A program made the translations under genes and the position numbers. 64,000 bases of DNA, taken from contig JAEESE010000011.1 of assembly GCA_016286165.1 (NCBI GenBank), forward strand, positions 1-64,000, in the 5' to 3' direction. Positions 48,553-58,613 of this stretch are shown one piece after another; the first letter of the stretch is position 1, and every line of letters begins with the position of its first letter. This stretch comes from Bacteroidaceae bacterium (GTDB taxonomy: Bacteria > Bacteroidota > Bacteroidia > Bacteroidales > Bacteroidaceae). The notes under the pieces were generated by a model that was given only the letters and a program-made list of their open reading frames with translations, searched no databases and was not told where the DNA came from.

Positions 48553-50724
48553 AAAGATAATCTTCATAATAAGCAAATAACCATCGACCTCTCAACTCCT
48601 ATAACCTACCTTCCAGGCGTTGGCCCGCAGCGGGCTAAGCTGTTGGAATCGGAACTCGGCATTACGACGTTCCGCGGCTTGCTGTACTACTTCCCATACA
48701 AGCATATCGACCGCTCGCGACTGTACCATATCCATGAACTGACGGCAGATATGCCTTTCGTTCAGATAAAAGGCGAGATACTTAGCTTTGAGGAAGAAGG
48801 GGTAGGGCGTAAGCGCCGCCTTATCGCACATTTCACCGACGGCCATGGCGTAACTGACCTTGTATGGTTTCAAGCCACAACCTTCAAATGGATTAAGAGG
48901 AGTTACCCGGCAGGCAAGCAGTTCATAGTATTCGGGCGTCCCACGCTCTTCAACGGGCGCATCAATATAGCTCATCCCGACATCGACCCGGCAGACGAAC
49001 TGCAGTTAGGGGCAATGGGACTGCAGCCTTATTACAATACTACCGAGAAGATGAAACGCGGCGGCCTCAATAGCCGCAGCATAGAGCGTTTCACTCGTAC
49101 GTTGTTTGAGCGCCTGCAGGGTGAGGTGATGCCTGAGACATTGCCGCAAAGCATAATAGACCGACTGTTGTTGGTGCCGCTGGCACAGTCGTTGCACGAC
49201 CTTCACTATCCAGCCACGGCCGATGCCCTCAGACGTGCAACCTATCGTCAGAAGTTCGAGGAACTCTTCTTCATCCAACTGGGTATACTGCGTTATGCAC
49301 GTCAGCGTCAGCAACAGGTGTTCGGACACGTGTTCAGCCATGTTGGCAATCTGTTCAATACCTTCTATCAGCATAACTTGCCCTTCAGCCTCACCGAGGC
49401 GCAGAAGCGTGTGATACGTGAGATGCGTCATGACATGGGCAGCGGCAAGCAGATGAACCGTTTGCTGCAAGGCGATGTCGGGTCGGGCAAAACGCTTGTT
49501 GCATTGATGACGATGCTTATAGCCCTTGACAACGATTACCAAGCCTGCCTCATGGCTCCTACGGAGATATTGGCAGAACAGCATTATGCCACTTTCTGCG
49601 AGTTCCTGAATGGACTGCCGGTGAAGGTGGCGTTGCTGACAGGTGCCGTAAAGGGTAAGAAGAAACGGACGGCAATACTCGACGGTCTCAGCTCGGGCGA
49701 TATTCAAATACTCATCGGCACTCACGCCGTGTTGGAAGATAACGTGGCTTTCCACCGCCTCGGACTAGTGGTAATAGACGAGCAACACCGCTTTGGCGTG
49801 GCGCAGCGTGCTCGCTTATGGAAGAAAGGGCCGCAGGCACAAGGTGCTCAAACAGGCACGTTTGCCGATATTACACCTCCGCATGTCCTGGTAATGACAG
49901 CTACGCCTATTCCCCGGACCTTGGCCATGACGCTTTATGGCGACCTCGATGTTTCTATTATCGACGAATTGCCGCCAGGCCGTAAGCCCATCGAGACACG
50001 TCATTTTTGGCAAGAGCGTTCGGAAAGTCTGTATCGAGGTATGCGTGCAGAGATAGCCAAGGGCCGGCAGGTATATGTAGTGTATCCACTTATCCAGGAG
50101 AGCGAGAAGATGGATCTTCAGGATCTGGAGAACGGATATCAAGAACTCTGCCATGTCTTCCCCGACCTGACTATATCTAAGGTGCACGGCAAGATGAAGA
50201 GTGCAGAGAAAGATGCCGAGATGGAACGCTTCGTATCGGGAGAGACACAGATACTTGTTGCCACTACTGTTATAGAAGTAGGTGTGAATGTCCCTAATGC
50301 TTCGGTTATGGTGATAATGAATGCCGAGCGGTTCGGACTGGCCCAGCTGCATCAGTTACGCGGGCGCGTAGGCAGAGGTGCTGAGCAGAGCTATTGCATA
50401 TTGGTGACGAAGTACAACCTGTCGCAAGAAACGAAGCAGCGCATACAAATCATGTGCGACACGACCGACGGTTTTGAGATAGCTGAGGCAGACCTTCGCT
50501 TCCGAGGACCGGGCGACCTTGAAGGCACGCAACAAAGCGGTATGGCGTTTGACCTGCATATTGCTAATGTAGCCCGCGACGGGCAACTCGTTCAGCTGGC
50601 TCGAGATATTGCTAATGAAATTCTTGATAACGATCCGGGGCAGAACCTCCCCGAGAACGCTCAGATGTGGAGACATCTGAAAGAACTTGCCCGTGACAAT
50701 GTAGACTGGAGCAATATATCATAA
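48553..50724 (+). CDS. recG: ATP-dependent DNA helicase RecG (true start uncertain; open frame begins after TAA at 48550)
   Basis: ITYLPGVGPQRAKLLESELGITTFRGLLYYFPYKHIDRS; GDVGSGKTLVALM; DEQHRFGV; track start is an internal TTG at 48643. Confidence 0.93.
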   Translation, partial: KDNLHNKQITIDLSTPITYLPGVGPQRAKLLESELGITTFRGLLYYFPYKHIDRSRLYHIHELTADMPFVQIKGEILSFEEEGVGRKRRLIAHFTDGHGVTDLVWFQATTFKWIKRSYPAGKQFIVFGRPTLFNGRINIAHPDIDPADELQLGAMGLQPYYNTTEKMKRGGLNSRSIERFTRTLFERLQGEVMPETLPQSIIDRLLLVPLAQSLHDLHYPATADALRRATYRQKFEELFFIQLGILRYARQRQQQVFGHVFSHVGNLFNTFYQHNLPFSLTEAQKRVIREMRHDMGSGKQMNRLLQGDVGSGKTLVALMTMLIALDNDYQACLMAPTEILAEQHYATFCEFLNGLPVKVALLTGAVKGKKKRTAILDGLSSGDIQILIGTHAVLEDNVAFHRLGLVVIDEQHRFGVAQRARLWKKGPQAQGAQTGTFADITPPHVLVMTATPIPRTLAMTLYGDLDVSIIDELPPGRKPIETRHFWQERSESLYRGMRAEIAKGRQVYVVYPLIQESEKMDLQDLENGYQELCHVFPDLTISKVHGKMKSAEKDAEMERFVSGETQILVATTVIEVGVNVPNASVMVIMNAERFGLAQLHQLRGRVGRGAEQSYCILVTKYNLSQETKQRIQIMCDTTDGFEIAEADLRFRGPGDLEGTQQSGMAFDLHIANVARDGQLVQLARDIANEILDNDPGQNLPENAQMWRHLKELARDNVDWSNIS

Positions 50725-50771
50725 ACCAGTGAGGGCGCTTAATCAATTGGTTAAGCGCCCTCACTGGTTTT
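50724..50771. terminator. Bidirectional terminator between recG and manA
   Basis: AACCAGTGAGGGCGCTTAA-tcaattgg-TTAAGCGCCCTCACTGGTTTT. Confidence 0.85.
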
Positions 50772-50783
50772 GTATACATATAA

Positions 50784-51761
50784 TTATTTAGCCCACGACT
50801 CCAGCAATCGGACCTCGGTGCCATCGGCGCTTGCCACGGTGAAGTCGGCCTGTGAAGCAGGGATAAGGCATGAGAATCCAGCGGCAAGAGTGACCTTGTT
50901 GCCTTCGTGGTCTGTGATTGCGGCCGTGCCCTGTAGACATGAGAGCGTCACGAAACTGTCCTTGGAGAGTAAGTCGCGGCGCAGGCTGCTGTCGGTGGCC
51001 AGTACGTTAACTACGAACTTATCGCAGTCGACAACGCAAGTGGCTGCGTTGGTGGGCATCGTGTAGTGAGTGCGATAGTCGGGATATACGTTGAAATCAA
51101 TGGCGTCGAGCGCCTCAAGGGTGTGCAACTGACGTGGCTTGCCATCGAGCCCGAGGCGATGATAGTCGAAGATGCGGTATGTGATGTCGGAACTCTGCTG
51201 TATCTCGCATACCATGATGCCCTTGCAAATGGCATGGACACGTCCGGCAGGAATGAAGAAGACATCGCCGGCATGCACTTCGTGGCGCGCGAGGACATCA
51301 ACTATTGTGCCGTCGTCAACACGACGCTCGTATTCTTCCTTGCTGATTTCCTGATTGAAACCGCATAGCAATGATGCGCCCGGTTCGGCACGAAGTACGT
51401 ACCACATCTCAGTCTTACCCAGAGAACCGTGACGCTTGTGCGCGAGTTCATCGTCAGGATGCACTTGAATGGATAGGTCACTGGCGGCATCGATGAACTT
51501 CACAAGCAGCGGAAGAGCAGCACCGTAGCGCTCAAGAATCTTGTTGCCAAGCAGCACAGCACCATATTCGCTGACGAGGCTGTGGATACTTCGGCCCGAC
51601 AGCTTGCCGTTGCGAACGTGCGATTCACTTGATGGTACATCGCTTATCTCCCAACTTTCGCCAATGGGCTCTCCGCTAGGCTCAAGTCCTTTGAGGGGTT
51701 GCAGCTGATTGCCACCCCAAACTAATGTGTGAAGATTATTATGAAAGAGAAGGGGATACAC
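50784..51761 (-). CDS. manA: mannose-6-phosphate isomerase, class I
   Basis: LPLLVKFIDAASDLSIQVHPDDELA, GKTEMWYVL, PAGRVHAICKGIMVCEIQQSSDITYRIFDYHR. Confidence 0.92.
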   Translation of the reverse strand: MYPLLFHNNLHTLVWGGNQLQPLKGLEPSGEPIGESWEISDVPSSESHVRNGKLSGRSIHSLVSEYGAVLLGNKILERYGAALPLLVKFIDAASDLSIQVHPDDELAHKRHGSLGKTEMWYVLRAEPGASLLCGFNQEISKEEYERRVDDGTIVDVLARHEVHAGDVFFIPAGRVHAICKGIMVCEIQQSSDITYRIFDYHRLGLDGKPRQLHTLEALDAIDFNVYPDYRTHYTMPTNAATCVVDCDKFVVNVLATDSSLRRDLLSKDSFVTLSCLQGTAAITDHEGNKVTLAAGFSCLIPASQADFTVASADGTEVRLLESWAK

Positions 51762-51793
51762 GATAGTTGAAAGTTAAGAGTTTTGGAAATGAC

Positions 51794-52402
51794 TTATGCC
51801 TCTTCCGGATCTTCGGGGGAAGCATAGCGCACTTCGTTGCGCAGTTGGCTGAGGAATTCGTTGCGGATTTCGGGGTCGTTGAAGGCTCCGATATGGTGCA
51901 TGGTAATGGTCTGAGCATTCTGCTTTGCCACGCCTCGCATTTGCATGCATAGGTGACGGCCTTCGACGACAACCATCACGCCCTGAGGGTGCAGAGCCTC
52001 TTCGATGCACTCGGCAATCTGTTCGGTCATGCGTTCCTGCACTTGCAGGCGGTGGCTGAAGGTGTTTACTATACGTGCGAGTTTGGACAGGCCAGTGATT
52101 TCGCCATCAGGAATGTAGGCTATGTGTGCGTGCCCAAAGAAGGGCAGCATATGGTGTTCGCAAAGTGAATAGAACTCAATGTCTTTCACTACCACCATGT
52201 TGTGATATGTCTCCTTGAAGAGTGCCGAGCGTAAGATGGCTACTGGGTCTTCGTAGTATCCCCGTGTGAGTTCGAGCATAGCGCGTGCTACGCGGATAGG
52301 CGTCTTCACGAGACCTTCTCGCTCAGGATCTTCGCCTAAGAGCGGGAGTATTGCAGCATAATGGGCGGCAAGTTCGTCCTGTCGCTCTTGAAACGATTCC
52401 AT
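51794..52402 (-). CDS. folE: GTP cyclohydrolase I
   Basis: [56 protein letters not shown]. Confidence 0.97.
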   Translation of the reverse strand: MESFQERQDELAAHYAAILPLLGEDPEREGLVKTPIRVARAMLELTRGYYEDPVAILRSALFKETYHNMVVVKDIEFYSLCEHHMLPFFGHAHIAYIPDGEITGLSKLARIVNTFSHRLQVQERMTEQIAECIEEALHPQGVMVVVEGRHLCMQMRGVAKQNAQTITMHHIGAFNDPEIRNEFLSQLRNEVRYASPEDPEEA

Positions 52403-52406
52403 GGTT

Positions 52407-52997
52407 TTAATAAAGAGCTGTGATTTTAGTTTTTACGATGAAAGCCTCACGGAAAGCTCCTGTCTGCCGAATGTTGGAAAGCATCTGGGCCGCTTCTTCG
52501 CGCGTCTTGAAATCGCCGATGCGGCACACCCATCGTGGACTGATGAAATGTGTGTATACGGAAACATCGTCGAAGTAGTTGCGTATGGCTGCTGCTGCAG
52601 CGTAAGCTTCGGCTTTGGATTTGCGGTTGTCGCCGCCGGCATAAATCTGAATCCTATAGCCGTTCATGCGCACGCGCTTGCCGGTGAGTATGGGCGTGTC
52701 GGCCCATGCACTGCTGTCTGCGACGGAGATGGTGTCGGTTGTGAGAGCTCGAAGTGGCTTTGCGACGCGTTTAGTTGCTGCTGCGCGGCCTGGTGCATAG
52801 GAGATAAGTCCATTGACGAGGGCGTTTATTTCCTCGTCCTGATGGATTGTCACCATGCCCTCACCCGCACGTACACGGGTGAGGTTCTCGGTGAATGTCT
52901 GTGCTCCCAGCAGTGCCGGCATGCATAGCATGTAATAAATAATAAATAATATATGTGTGGCTCCTGTGTGTGAACCGCAATTGAAGAATCTTTTCAT
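52407..52997 (-). CDS. SPOR-domain-containing protein
   Basis: Signal peptide; [50 protein letters not shown]. Confidence 0.82.
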   Translation of the reverse strand: MKRFFNCGSHTGATHILFIIYYMLCMPALLGAQTFTENLTRVRAGEGMVTIHQDEEINALVNGLISYAPGRAAATKRVAKPLRALTTDTISVADSSAWADTPILTGKRVRMNGYRIQIYAGGDNRKSKAEAYAAAAAIRNYFDDVSVYTHFISPRWVCRIGDFKTREEAAQMLSNIRQTGAFREAFIVKTKITALY

Positions 52998-53055
52998 TGC
53001 TGATAATGATATATTATTTCTTATTTATTAGTTGATAAAAGCGTCGAAGCGATAT

Positions 53056-53814
53056 TTATTTCCAAGCGTCGATGATGCCGCAGAAGTCGGCACACTTGAG
53101 TGCAGCGCCGCCGATGAGGCCGCCGTCGACGTCGGGCTTTGCAAAGATTTCGCGAGCGTTGGAGGGCTTGCAGCTGCCACCATAGAGGATGCTGATGTTC
53201 TCTGCGGCTGCGTCGCCGAAACGACCGGCGATGACGCCACGGATGAAAGCGTGCATGTCTTCAGCCTGCTCAGCGGTAGCGGTCTTGCCTGTACCGATGG
53301 CCCACACGGGCTCGTAGGCGAGAATGATGTTGGCAAGCTGCTCCTCGGTCAGGTCGAAGAGGCTGTCGGCGAGCTGTGCGCCTACGACTTCGTTCTGACG
53401 ACCGGCTTCGCGCTCCTCGAGAACTTCGCCGATGCAGAAGATAACCTTCAGGCCGTTGGCCAGTGCAAGGTTCACTTTCTCCTTCAGGATCTCAGCGGTC
53501 TCGCCGTAGTACTGACGGCGCTCGCTGTGGCCGAGGATGACGTACTGTGCGCCTGTGCTCTTTACCTGTGCGGCACTTACCTCGCCGGTGTATGCGCCTT
53601 TCTCCTTGTCGGCACAGTTCTCAGCGCCGAGACCGATTACGGTTCCTTCGATTACCTCGGCAGCCTTAGCCAAGTGGATAAAGGGTGTGCAGATGACAAC
53701 GTCGCAGTTGGGCTTGTCGGTTGCGAGAGCTGCCTTCAGTTCATTGGCCAGAGCGAGGCCTTCTTGCAGGGTGAGGTTCATTTTCCAGTTGCCTGCTACA
53801 ATCTTTTTTCTCAT
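53056..53814 (-). CDS. tpiA: triosephosphate isomerase
   Basis: [48 protein letters not shown]. Confidence 0.98.
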   Translation of the reverse strand: MRKKIVAGNWKMNLTLQEGLALANELKAALATDKPNCDVVICTPFIHLAKAAEVIEGTVIGLGAENCADKEKGAYTGEVSAAQVKSTGAQYVILGHSERRQYYGETAEILKEKVNLALANGLKVIFCIGEVLEEREAGRQNEVVGAQLADSLFDLTEEQLANIILAYEPVWAIGTGKTATAEQAEDMHAFIRGVIAGRFGDAAAENISILYGGSCKPSNAREIFAKPDVDGGLIGGAALKCADFCGIIDAWK

Positions 53815-53897
53815 AATTGTTTGTATGTTAAGTTTATGTTATAGAAATATTTCCTTTGTTGTGATGCTCGGTGAATGCAAAGGTTTAAAACCGGTTG

Positions 53898-53905
53898 CAA
53901 AGATA
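53898..53905 (-). promoter_or_regulatory. -7 box (TATCTTTG) upstream of tpiA
   Basis: CAAAGATA on + strand. Confidence 0.45.
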
Positions 53906-53911
53906 TGAAAA

Positions 53912-53936
53912 GATTAGGGATTAGGGATTAGGGATT
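53912..53936. repeat. 7-bp tandem repeat GATTAGG x3.5
   Basis: gattagggattagggattagggatt. Confidence 0.9.
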
Positions 53937-53961
53937 CGCACTTTTTTCGTCTTTTCATCTC

Positions 53962-55140
53962 TTATTCCTCATTTTGCAATCCTGATTCTTCATTTTTGAT
54001 TATTCCCTCCTCTTTTTTATCTTTTCTTCTTCGCCACCATCTGAAGCTTGCGTAGGCGCGGTCGAGGAAGGTGATTGTGAGCAGAGGCACGATGTACCAT
54101 AGTAGCAGTTTGAGTAGCATGTGTCTGTAGCTTGCCTCATGAGGGTGTGCGAGCGACAGTTGATGGAGCGGGGCATTCAATGCCTCAGCCTTAGGCAGTT
54201 GGCGGTGCCCCCATTTGCCTACGACGGTGCCGTTGTGCAACAACGTGATAGCAGGGTTGTTGCGGGCTATGGTTTTCAGTGTCAGCTCATCGGCGAAATC
54301 GAAGGGGTATTGTGCTCCCGTGAGGTCCTGCCATCTGGTTATGGTTGCGTCTTCGGCAGGCGTGAGGCATACAAAGCGGTAGCCGTACTGTTGAGAGTAG
54401 TCGTATATGGCATTGATGTCCTCGAAGTTGCTGTCGTCGGCTGTCTCAAGGTGGGGGCTGGTGAGTATGAAGACATATCCAGTGTCCTCTATCAGGGTCG
54501 GGTCAACGTCGAAGTCGAGTATCTCGGGCTGTAGCGAAGGATCTTCTGGCCACTCCATCGCCTTAGGGATGTTTTGCCCGATGTGGAAAGGACGGAAGTC
54601 GATGATAGGTTCAGCCCAGATACAAAGGAAAGCTATGAAGAGAGCATAGGCCAGCGAGTAAAGCGATATAATCCACTGAGTGGACTCTGATATGACGCGT
54701 GTGAGCAGGTTGCCGCGCCAAAAGAGTATGATGGCTGCAGCCAGCAGCGCTACATTTTTCCAGAATGTCTGCCAGTTGGTAAGATGTATGGCATCGCCAA
54801 AGCAGCCGCAGTCGGCTACGGCGTTTGTCATGGCGAGCCACAAAGTAAGGGGCGTGTATACGAGCATGAAGGCGAGGATGGTGTATGTGGTGAATCGTCG
54901 CCTTATGCCAAAGAAAAGGTATATGCCGAGTGTGAACTCCAAGAGGGCCATAGCTACAGCCAGCGTCATAGGCAGGGGCGGCTGTGCCAGAAAGTTGGTG
55001 CCGAGGGCTGCGGCATAATCCACAATCTTGTAGGACGTGCCTGCAGGGTCAAGGAGTTTTACAAGTCCTGAAAAAATAAAAGTGGCGGACACGAGCAGTC
55101 GGCAGGTGTTCACCACTATCCATAATATCTTCTTGGTCAT
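53962..55140 (-). CDS. DoxX/MauE-like membrane protein (BT_3928-like)
   Basis: LVSATFIFSGLVKLLDPAGTSYKI; ADCGCFGDAIHLTNWQTFWKN; multiple TM segments. Confidence 0.72.
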   Translation of the reverse strand: MTKKILWIVVNTCRLLVSATFIFSGLVKLLDPAGTSYKIVDYAAALGTNFLAQPPLPMTLAVAMALLEFTLGIYLFFGIRRRFTTYTILAFMLVYTPLTLWLAMTNAVADCGCFGDAIHLTNWQTFWKNVALLAAAIILFWRGNLLTRVISESTQWIISLYSLAYALFIAFLCIWAEPIIDFRPFHIGQNIPKAMEWPEDPSLQPEILDFDVDPTLIEDTGYVFILTSPHLETADDSNFEDINAIYDYSQQYGYRFVCLTPAEDATITRWQDLTGAQYPFDFADELTLKTIARNNPAITLLHNGTVVGKWGHRQLPKAEALNAPLHQLSLAHPHEASYRHMLLKLLLWYIVPLLTITFLDRAYASFRWWRRRKDKKEEGIIKNEESGLQNEE

Positions 55141-55697
55141 TCGTCGAATGTTAGTTTGATGAGGCCGAACACGGCGTAGTTCATCATGTCGGAGTAGTTG
55201 GCATCGATGCCTTCGCTTACGAGCGTTGCTCCGCCAAGTTCCTCGATTTGTTTAGTGCGGAAGATTTTCTGCAGTATGATATCTGTATAGCTGCTCACGC
55301 GCATGCCACGCCAGGCCTCGTCGTAGTCGTGATTCTTGCGAAGCATCAGTTGCAGGGCGTTTTCCGATAGACGGTCGTATTCGGCTATGGCTTCGTCGGC
55401 GCTCATGTCGTCGGGCTTCTCGGCTATACCATGCTCGAGCTGTATGAGCCCTATGATGGAGTAGTTGACGATGGCGATGAACTCGGGGCGTATGCCTTCG
55501 TCGACCTTGGCCTCGCCTTTCATCTCGATGGAGCGTATGCGGTTGGCCTTGATATAGAGCTGGTCGGTGAGCGAGGGAATGCGGAGAATGCGCCAGGCAG
55601 CTCCGTAGTCGTGCAACTTCTTGACGAAGACGTCGCGGCACTCGCTGAGTACGGCCCTGAACTGTTGTTCGGTGTTGTGTGCGCTGTCTGCTGCCAT
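55137..55697 (-). CDS. DUF1599-type protein with internal duplication
   Basis: Two repeats: KKLHDYGAAWRILRIPSLTDQLYIKANRIRSIE / RKNHDYDEAWRGMRVSSYTDIILQKIFRTKQIE; ATGA overlap with downstream gene. Confidence 0.8.
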   Translation of the reverse strand: MAADSAHNTEQQFRAVLSECRDVFVKKLHDYGAAWRILRIPSLTDQLYIKANRIRSIEMKGEAKVDEGIRPEFIAIVNYSIIGLIQLEHGIAEKPDDMSADEAIAEYDRLSENALQLMLRKNHDYDEAWRGMRVSSYTDIILQKIFRTKQIEELGGATLVSEGIDANYSDMMNYAVFGLIKLTFDE

Positions 55698-55701
55698 GCG
55701 C

Positions 55702-56661
55702 TTATGAATATTTCAGTATCTGTCCGGGACGTATCTTGGACTTGTTCTTGAGGCCGTTCATGCGGCGGAGCTTGTCTAAGGAGATGCCGTGCTTACGTGC
55801 TATGCTGCTTAGAGTCTCGCCTTTACGCACCTTATGAATACGTGTGCGGGCAGCTTGACGCGCGTCTTGCTGGGCTTGTGCCTTGGCGGCAGCACTCTCG
55901 CTGCTGGTGTAGCGCACTTCTTCGTCGTTGCCTGCTTCGCCGTTGGTATCGTGCTTACCTATTAAAGTACCGCGCCCGCGCCCACGGAAGACATAAAAGT
56001 CGCCCGTAACATCCTGATTGGCGAAATCAAAGAGCTTGGCTGGGTCGATGTATTCGCCCAAGAGGCGAGTCTCGAAATGCAAGTGTGTGCCAAAACTGAA
56101 GCCTGTGTTTCCGGCCAGTCCGATGGGGTCGCCAGCCTTGAGCGTAGCGCCTTTCTTGGTGAGATGCTTGGAGAGGTGCCCGTAAACGGTTTCAAGACCG
56201 TTGGGGTGACGTATTACTACTACGTTGCCATAGCCGCTCGACTGGAAATCAACGACGCGCACTTTGCCATCGAAGGCTGCGCGTATGGTGTCGCCTTTAT
56301 TGGCATTAATGTCTATGCCTTTGTGCTGACGGCGGAAACGGGGTCGGTAGCCGTAGTTGGATGTTACGATGCGGTTGGTGGTAGGCATGCAGAAGCCACG
56401 GAGATCGATTTTATATTCATCGGGCAGGGTGACGTTGCCGTAGAGGTTTATCTGTTCGTCTTCCCAGTTGGGGTAGAGTTCTGCTGCGGGGTCTTCGAGT
56501 TCTTCAGCTTGGAACAGACGTTGAATTGCGATGCTGTCGACTGCTCGCATTTTCTTGTCCACGGGAGCCTGTCGGGCTAAAAGGTCCTGTGCCCAAGCCG
56601 AGGGCGCTGCGAGTGTCATGCATGCTGCTATGGCAGCTGTCTTTATGAGGTTTTTGAACAT
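55702..56661 (-). CDS. M23 peptidase with LysM domain
   Basis: SNYGYRPRFRRQHKGIDINANKGD, HLHFETRL; HKVRKGETLSSIARKHGISLDKLRRMNGL. Confidence 0.92.
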   Translation of the reverse strand: MFKNLIKTAAIAACMTLAAPSAWAQDLLARQAPVDKKMRAVDSIAIQRLFQAEELEDPAAELYPNWEDEQINLYGNVTLPDEYKIDLRGFCMPTTNRIVTSNYGYRPRFRRQHKGIDINANKGDTIRAAFDGKVRVVDFQSSGYGNVVVIRHPNGLETVYGHLSKHLTKKGATLKAGDPIGLAGNTGFSFGTHLHFETRLLGEYIDPAKLFDFANQDVTGDFYVFRGRGRGTLIGKHDTNGEAGNDEEVRYTSSESAAAKAQAQQDARQAARTRIHKVRKGETLSSIARKHGISLDKLRRMNGLKNKSKIRPGQILKYS

Positions 56662-56715
56662 ATCCTGTTGTTAAGGGTTTCTGTTTGTTCGTTAGTGGTT
56701 TTGATGGTTTAGCGC

Positions 56716-57177
56716 TTAACGCTCGTTGACGGCATAAATGAAGCCTAATGTAGCGCTCTCGTACTCAAATATCTCTTCCGGGCGGAAGAAACGCTTGAGT
56801 TCGATAGCTGCATTCTCTATGGAGTCGGAAGCGTGAACGATGTTTTGCTGGTTACTCATCGAGTAGTCGCCACGGATGGTGCCGGGATCGGCAACACGAC
56901 CGTTGGTATAGCCTGTCATGGCACGAACTACGGACACGGCTTCTACGCCGCAGATGGCCATTGCTACGATGGGCGAAGCCATCATCGAAGCAGCCAGGGC
57001 GGGGAAGAAGGGACGGTCGACGAGGTGAGAGTAATGGTCGCGAAGGATGGCTTCATCGAGCTGCATCATCTTCATACCTGCTATGCGCAGGCCGCGACGT
57101 TCAAAACGGTGTACAATCTCTCCGATGAGCTGTCGCTGCACGCAGCTTGGCTTCAAGAGGACGAGGGTTGTTTCCAT
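56716..57177 (-). CDS. ndk: nucleoside-diphosphate kinase
   Basis: Start set at METTLVLLKPSCVQRQLIGEIVHRFE; VHASDSIENAAIELKRFF. Confidence 0.95.
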   Translation of the reverse strand: METTLVLLKPSCVQRQLIGEIVHRFERRGLRIAGMKMMQLDEAILRDHYSHLVDRPFFPALAASMMASPIVAMAICGVEAVSVVRAMTGYTNGRVADPGTIRGDYSMSNQQNIVHASDSIENAAIELKRFFRPEEIFEYESATLGFIYAVNER

Positions 57178-57244
57178 ATAGATTTTTATGTAAAAGCTTT
57201 GTATGAAATCCGTGATAATGTGCTCGATGCACATATTCTGGCTG

Positions 57245-57252
57245 CAAAGATA
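57245..57252 (-). promoter_or_regulatory. -7 box (TATCTTTG) upstream of ndk
   Basis: CAAAGATA on + strand. Confidence 0.5.
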
Positions 57253-57311
57253 TATAAAAATCTGGAAACGGCGTAATCTGTTAACTCTTTTTATATTTTA
57301 TTTTTGCTTCT

Positions 57312-58541
57312 CTACGGCTCAAGCAGTGAAGAATCGCCATAACTGAGGAAGCGGAAGTCGTGGTTGAGGGCGTATCTATAGATGTCTTTCCAATGGTCGC
57401 CGCCAACGAATGCCGACACGAGCAGCAGGAGCGTCGACTGCGGCTGGTGGAAGTTTGTGACCATTCGGCGAACGTAATGGTAGCAGTAGCCTGGAGCTAT
57501 GATGATCTGCGTAGAAGTGTGCAGAGCATCGGTGTGGCGGCGGTCCATCCAGTCGAGGATGGCCTCAAGGGCGGCCAAGGCATCTGTCGGGTTGGAGGGC
57601 TCCTGCTCGTAAGGTTCCCATTGCGCTACCTTCAACCGCTCTTCTGTAGCATCGGGGTTGACAATGATTTTCTTGCCGATATAATAGAGGGACTCAAGCG
57701 TTCGCACGCTGGTGGTGCCTATGGCAGTGCACTCGCCGTTGTGGCGAAGCAGGGCTTCCACGGCTGAGCGAGGAACGTAGATCCATTCCGAATGCATCTC
57801 ATGACCTTCGATGCGCTCGCTTTTCACGGGCTTGAAGGTGCCTGCACCTACGTGCAAGGTGAGTTCTGCCCGTTCGATGCCGCGTTGCTGAAGAGCTGCA
57901 AGCACGGCGGGTGTGAAATGAAGCCCTGCCGTGGGAGCGGCTACACTGCCTTTGACCTTGGAATATACCGTTTGATAAGTCTGAAGGTCGCTGGCCTCAG
58001 TGGCACGGTTGAGATAGGGTGGAATAGGTAGTTCGCCACAGGCATCGAGCACTTGCGCCCAAGTGACGCTGTCGTCGTCCCAGGAGAAAAAGATGAGGTC
58101 ATCTGCTCTACGTTCAACACTCAATGTCAAATCCTTTCCTTCTACAGTGATGCTTCGTGTCAGTGGTCCCGATTTCCATTTCTTGGCATTGCCTACAAGG
58201 CAGTGCCATGTGCACGAGCGTGTCTGCTGGAACATCAGCACATAGTCCGACGGCTCTGCCGGTTCAAGGCAGAACACTTCTATGCGGGCGCCTGTCTGAC
58301 CTTCGGGTGCAGCCTTATGGAAATGAAGTCGGGCCTGGATTACTCGCGTGTTGTTCATCACCATAAGTGAACCTTCGGGCAGAAGGTCTGGCAGGTCGCG
58401 GAAGTGCTGGTGGGTGATGTTGCCATGCTTGTACACGAGCAGTTGCGACGCATCACGTTCTGCCAGCGGGTATTTGGCAATGCGTTCGTCGGGCAAGTCG
58501 TAAGCGAAGTCGGCTATATGGATATCTTTTGGATTCAACAT
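57312..58541 (-). CDS. queA: tRNA preQ1(34) S-adenosylmethionine ribosyltransferase-isomerase
   Basis: Start set at MLNPKDIHIADFAYDLPDERIAKYP; VMNNTRVIQARL, AAPTAGLHFTPAVL. Confidence 0.96.
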   Translation of the reverse strand: MLNPKDIHIADFAYDLPDERIAKYPLAERDASQLLVYKHGNITHQHFRDLPDLLPEGSLMVMNNTRVIQARLHFHKAAPEGQTGARIEVFCLEPAEPSDYVLMFQQTRSCTWHCLVGNAKKWKSGPLTRSITVEGKDLTLSVERRADDLIFFSWDDDSVTWAQVLDACGELPIPPYLNRATEASDLQTYQTVYSKVKGSVAAPTAGLHFTPAVLAALQQRGIERAELTLHVGAGTFKPVKSERIEGHEMHSEWIYVPRSAVEALLRHNGECTAIGTTSVRTLESLYYIGKKIIVNPDATEERLKVAQWEPYEQEPSNPTDALAALEAILDWMDRRHTDALHTSTQIIIAPGYCYHYVRRMVTNFHQPQSTLLLLVSAFVGGDHWKDIYRYALNHDFRFLSYGDSSLLEP

Positions 58542-58613
58542 ATTATGGAATGTGAAAGAGGCGGCCTCAATCACTGATTAAAAAGGTCTGAAATGTTTAT
58601 TTTCTAAGCCCAG

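Noticed and set aside
53912-53936. True telomeric repeat or replicon end
   Set aside because: Only 3.5 copies, internal to a contiguous chromosomal gene neighbourhood; better viewed as a short spacer repeat.
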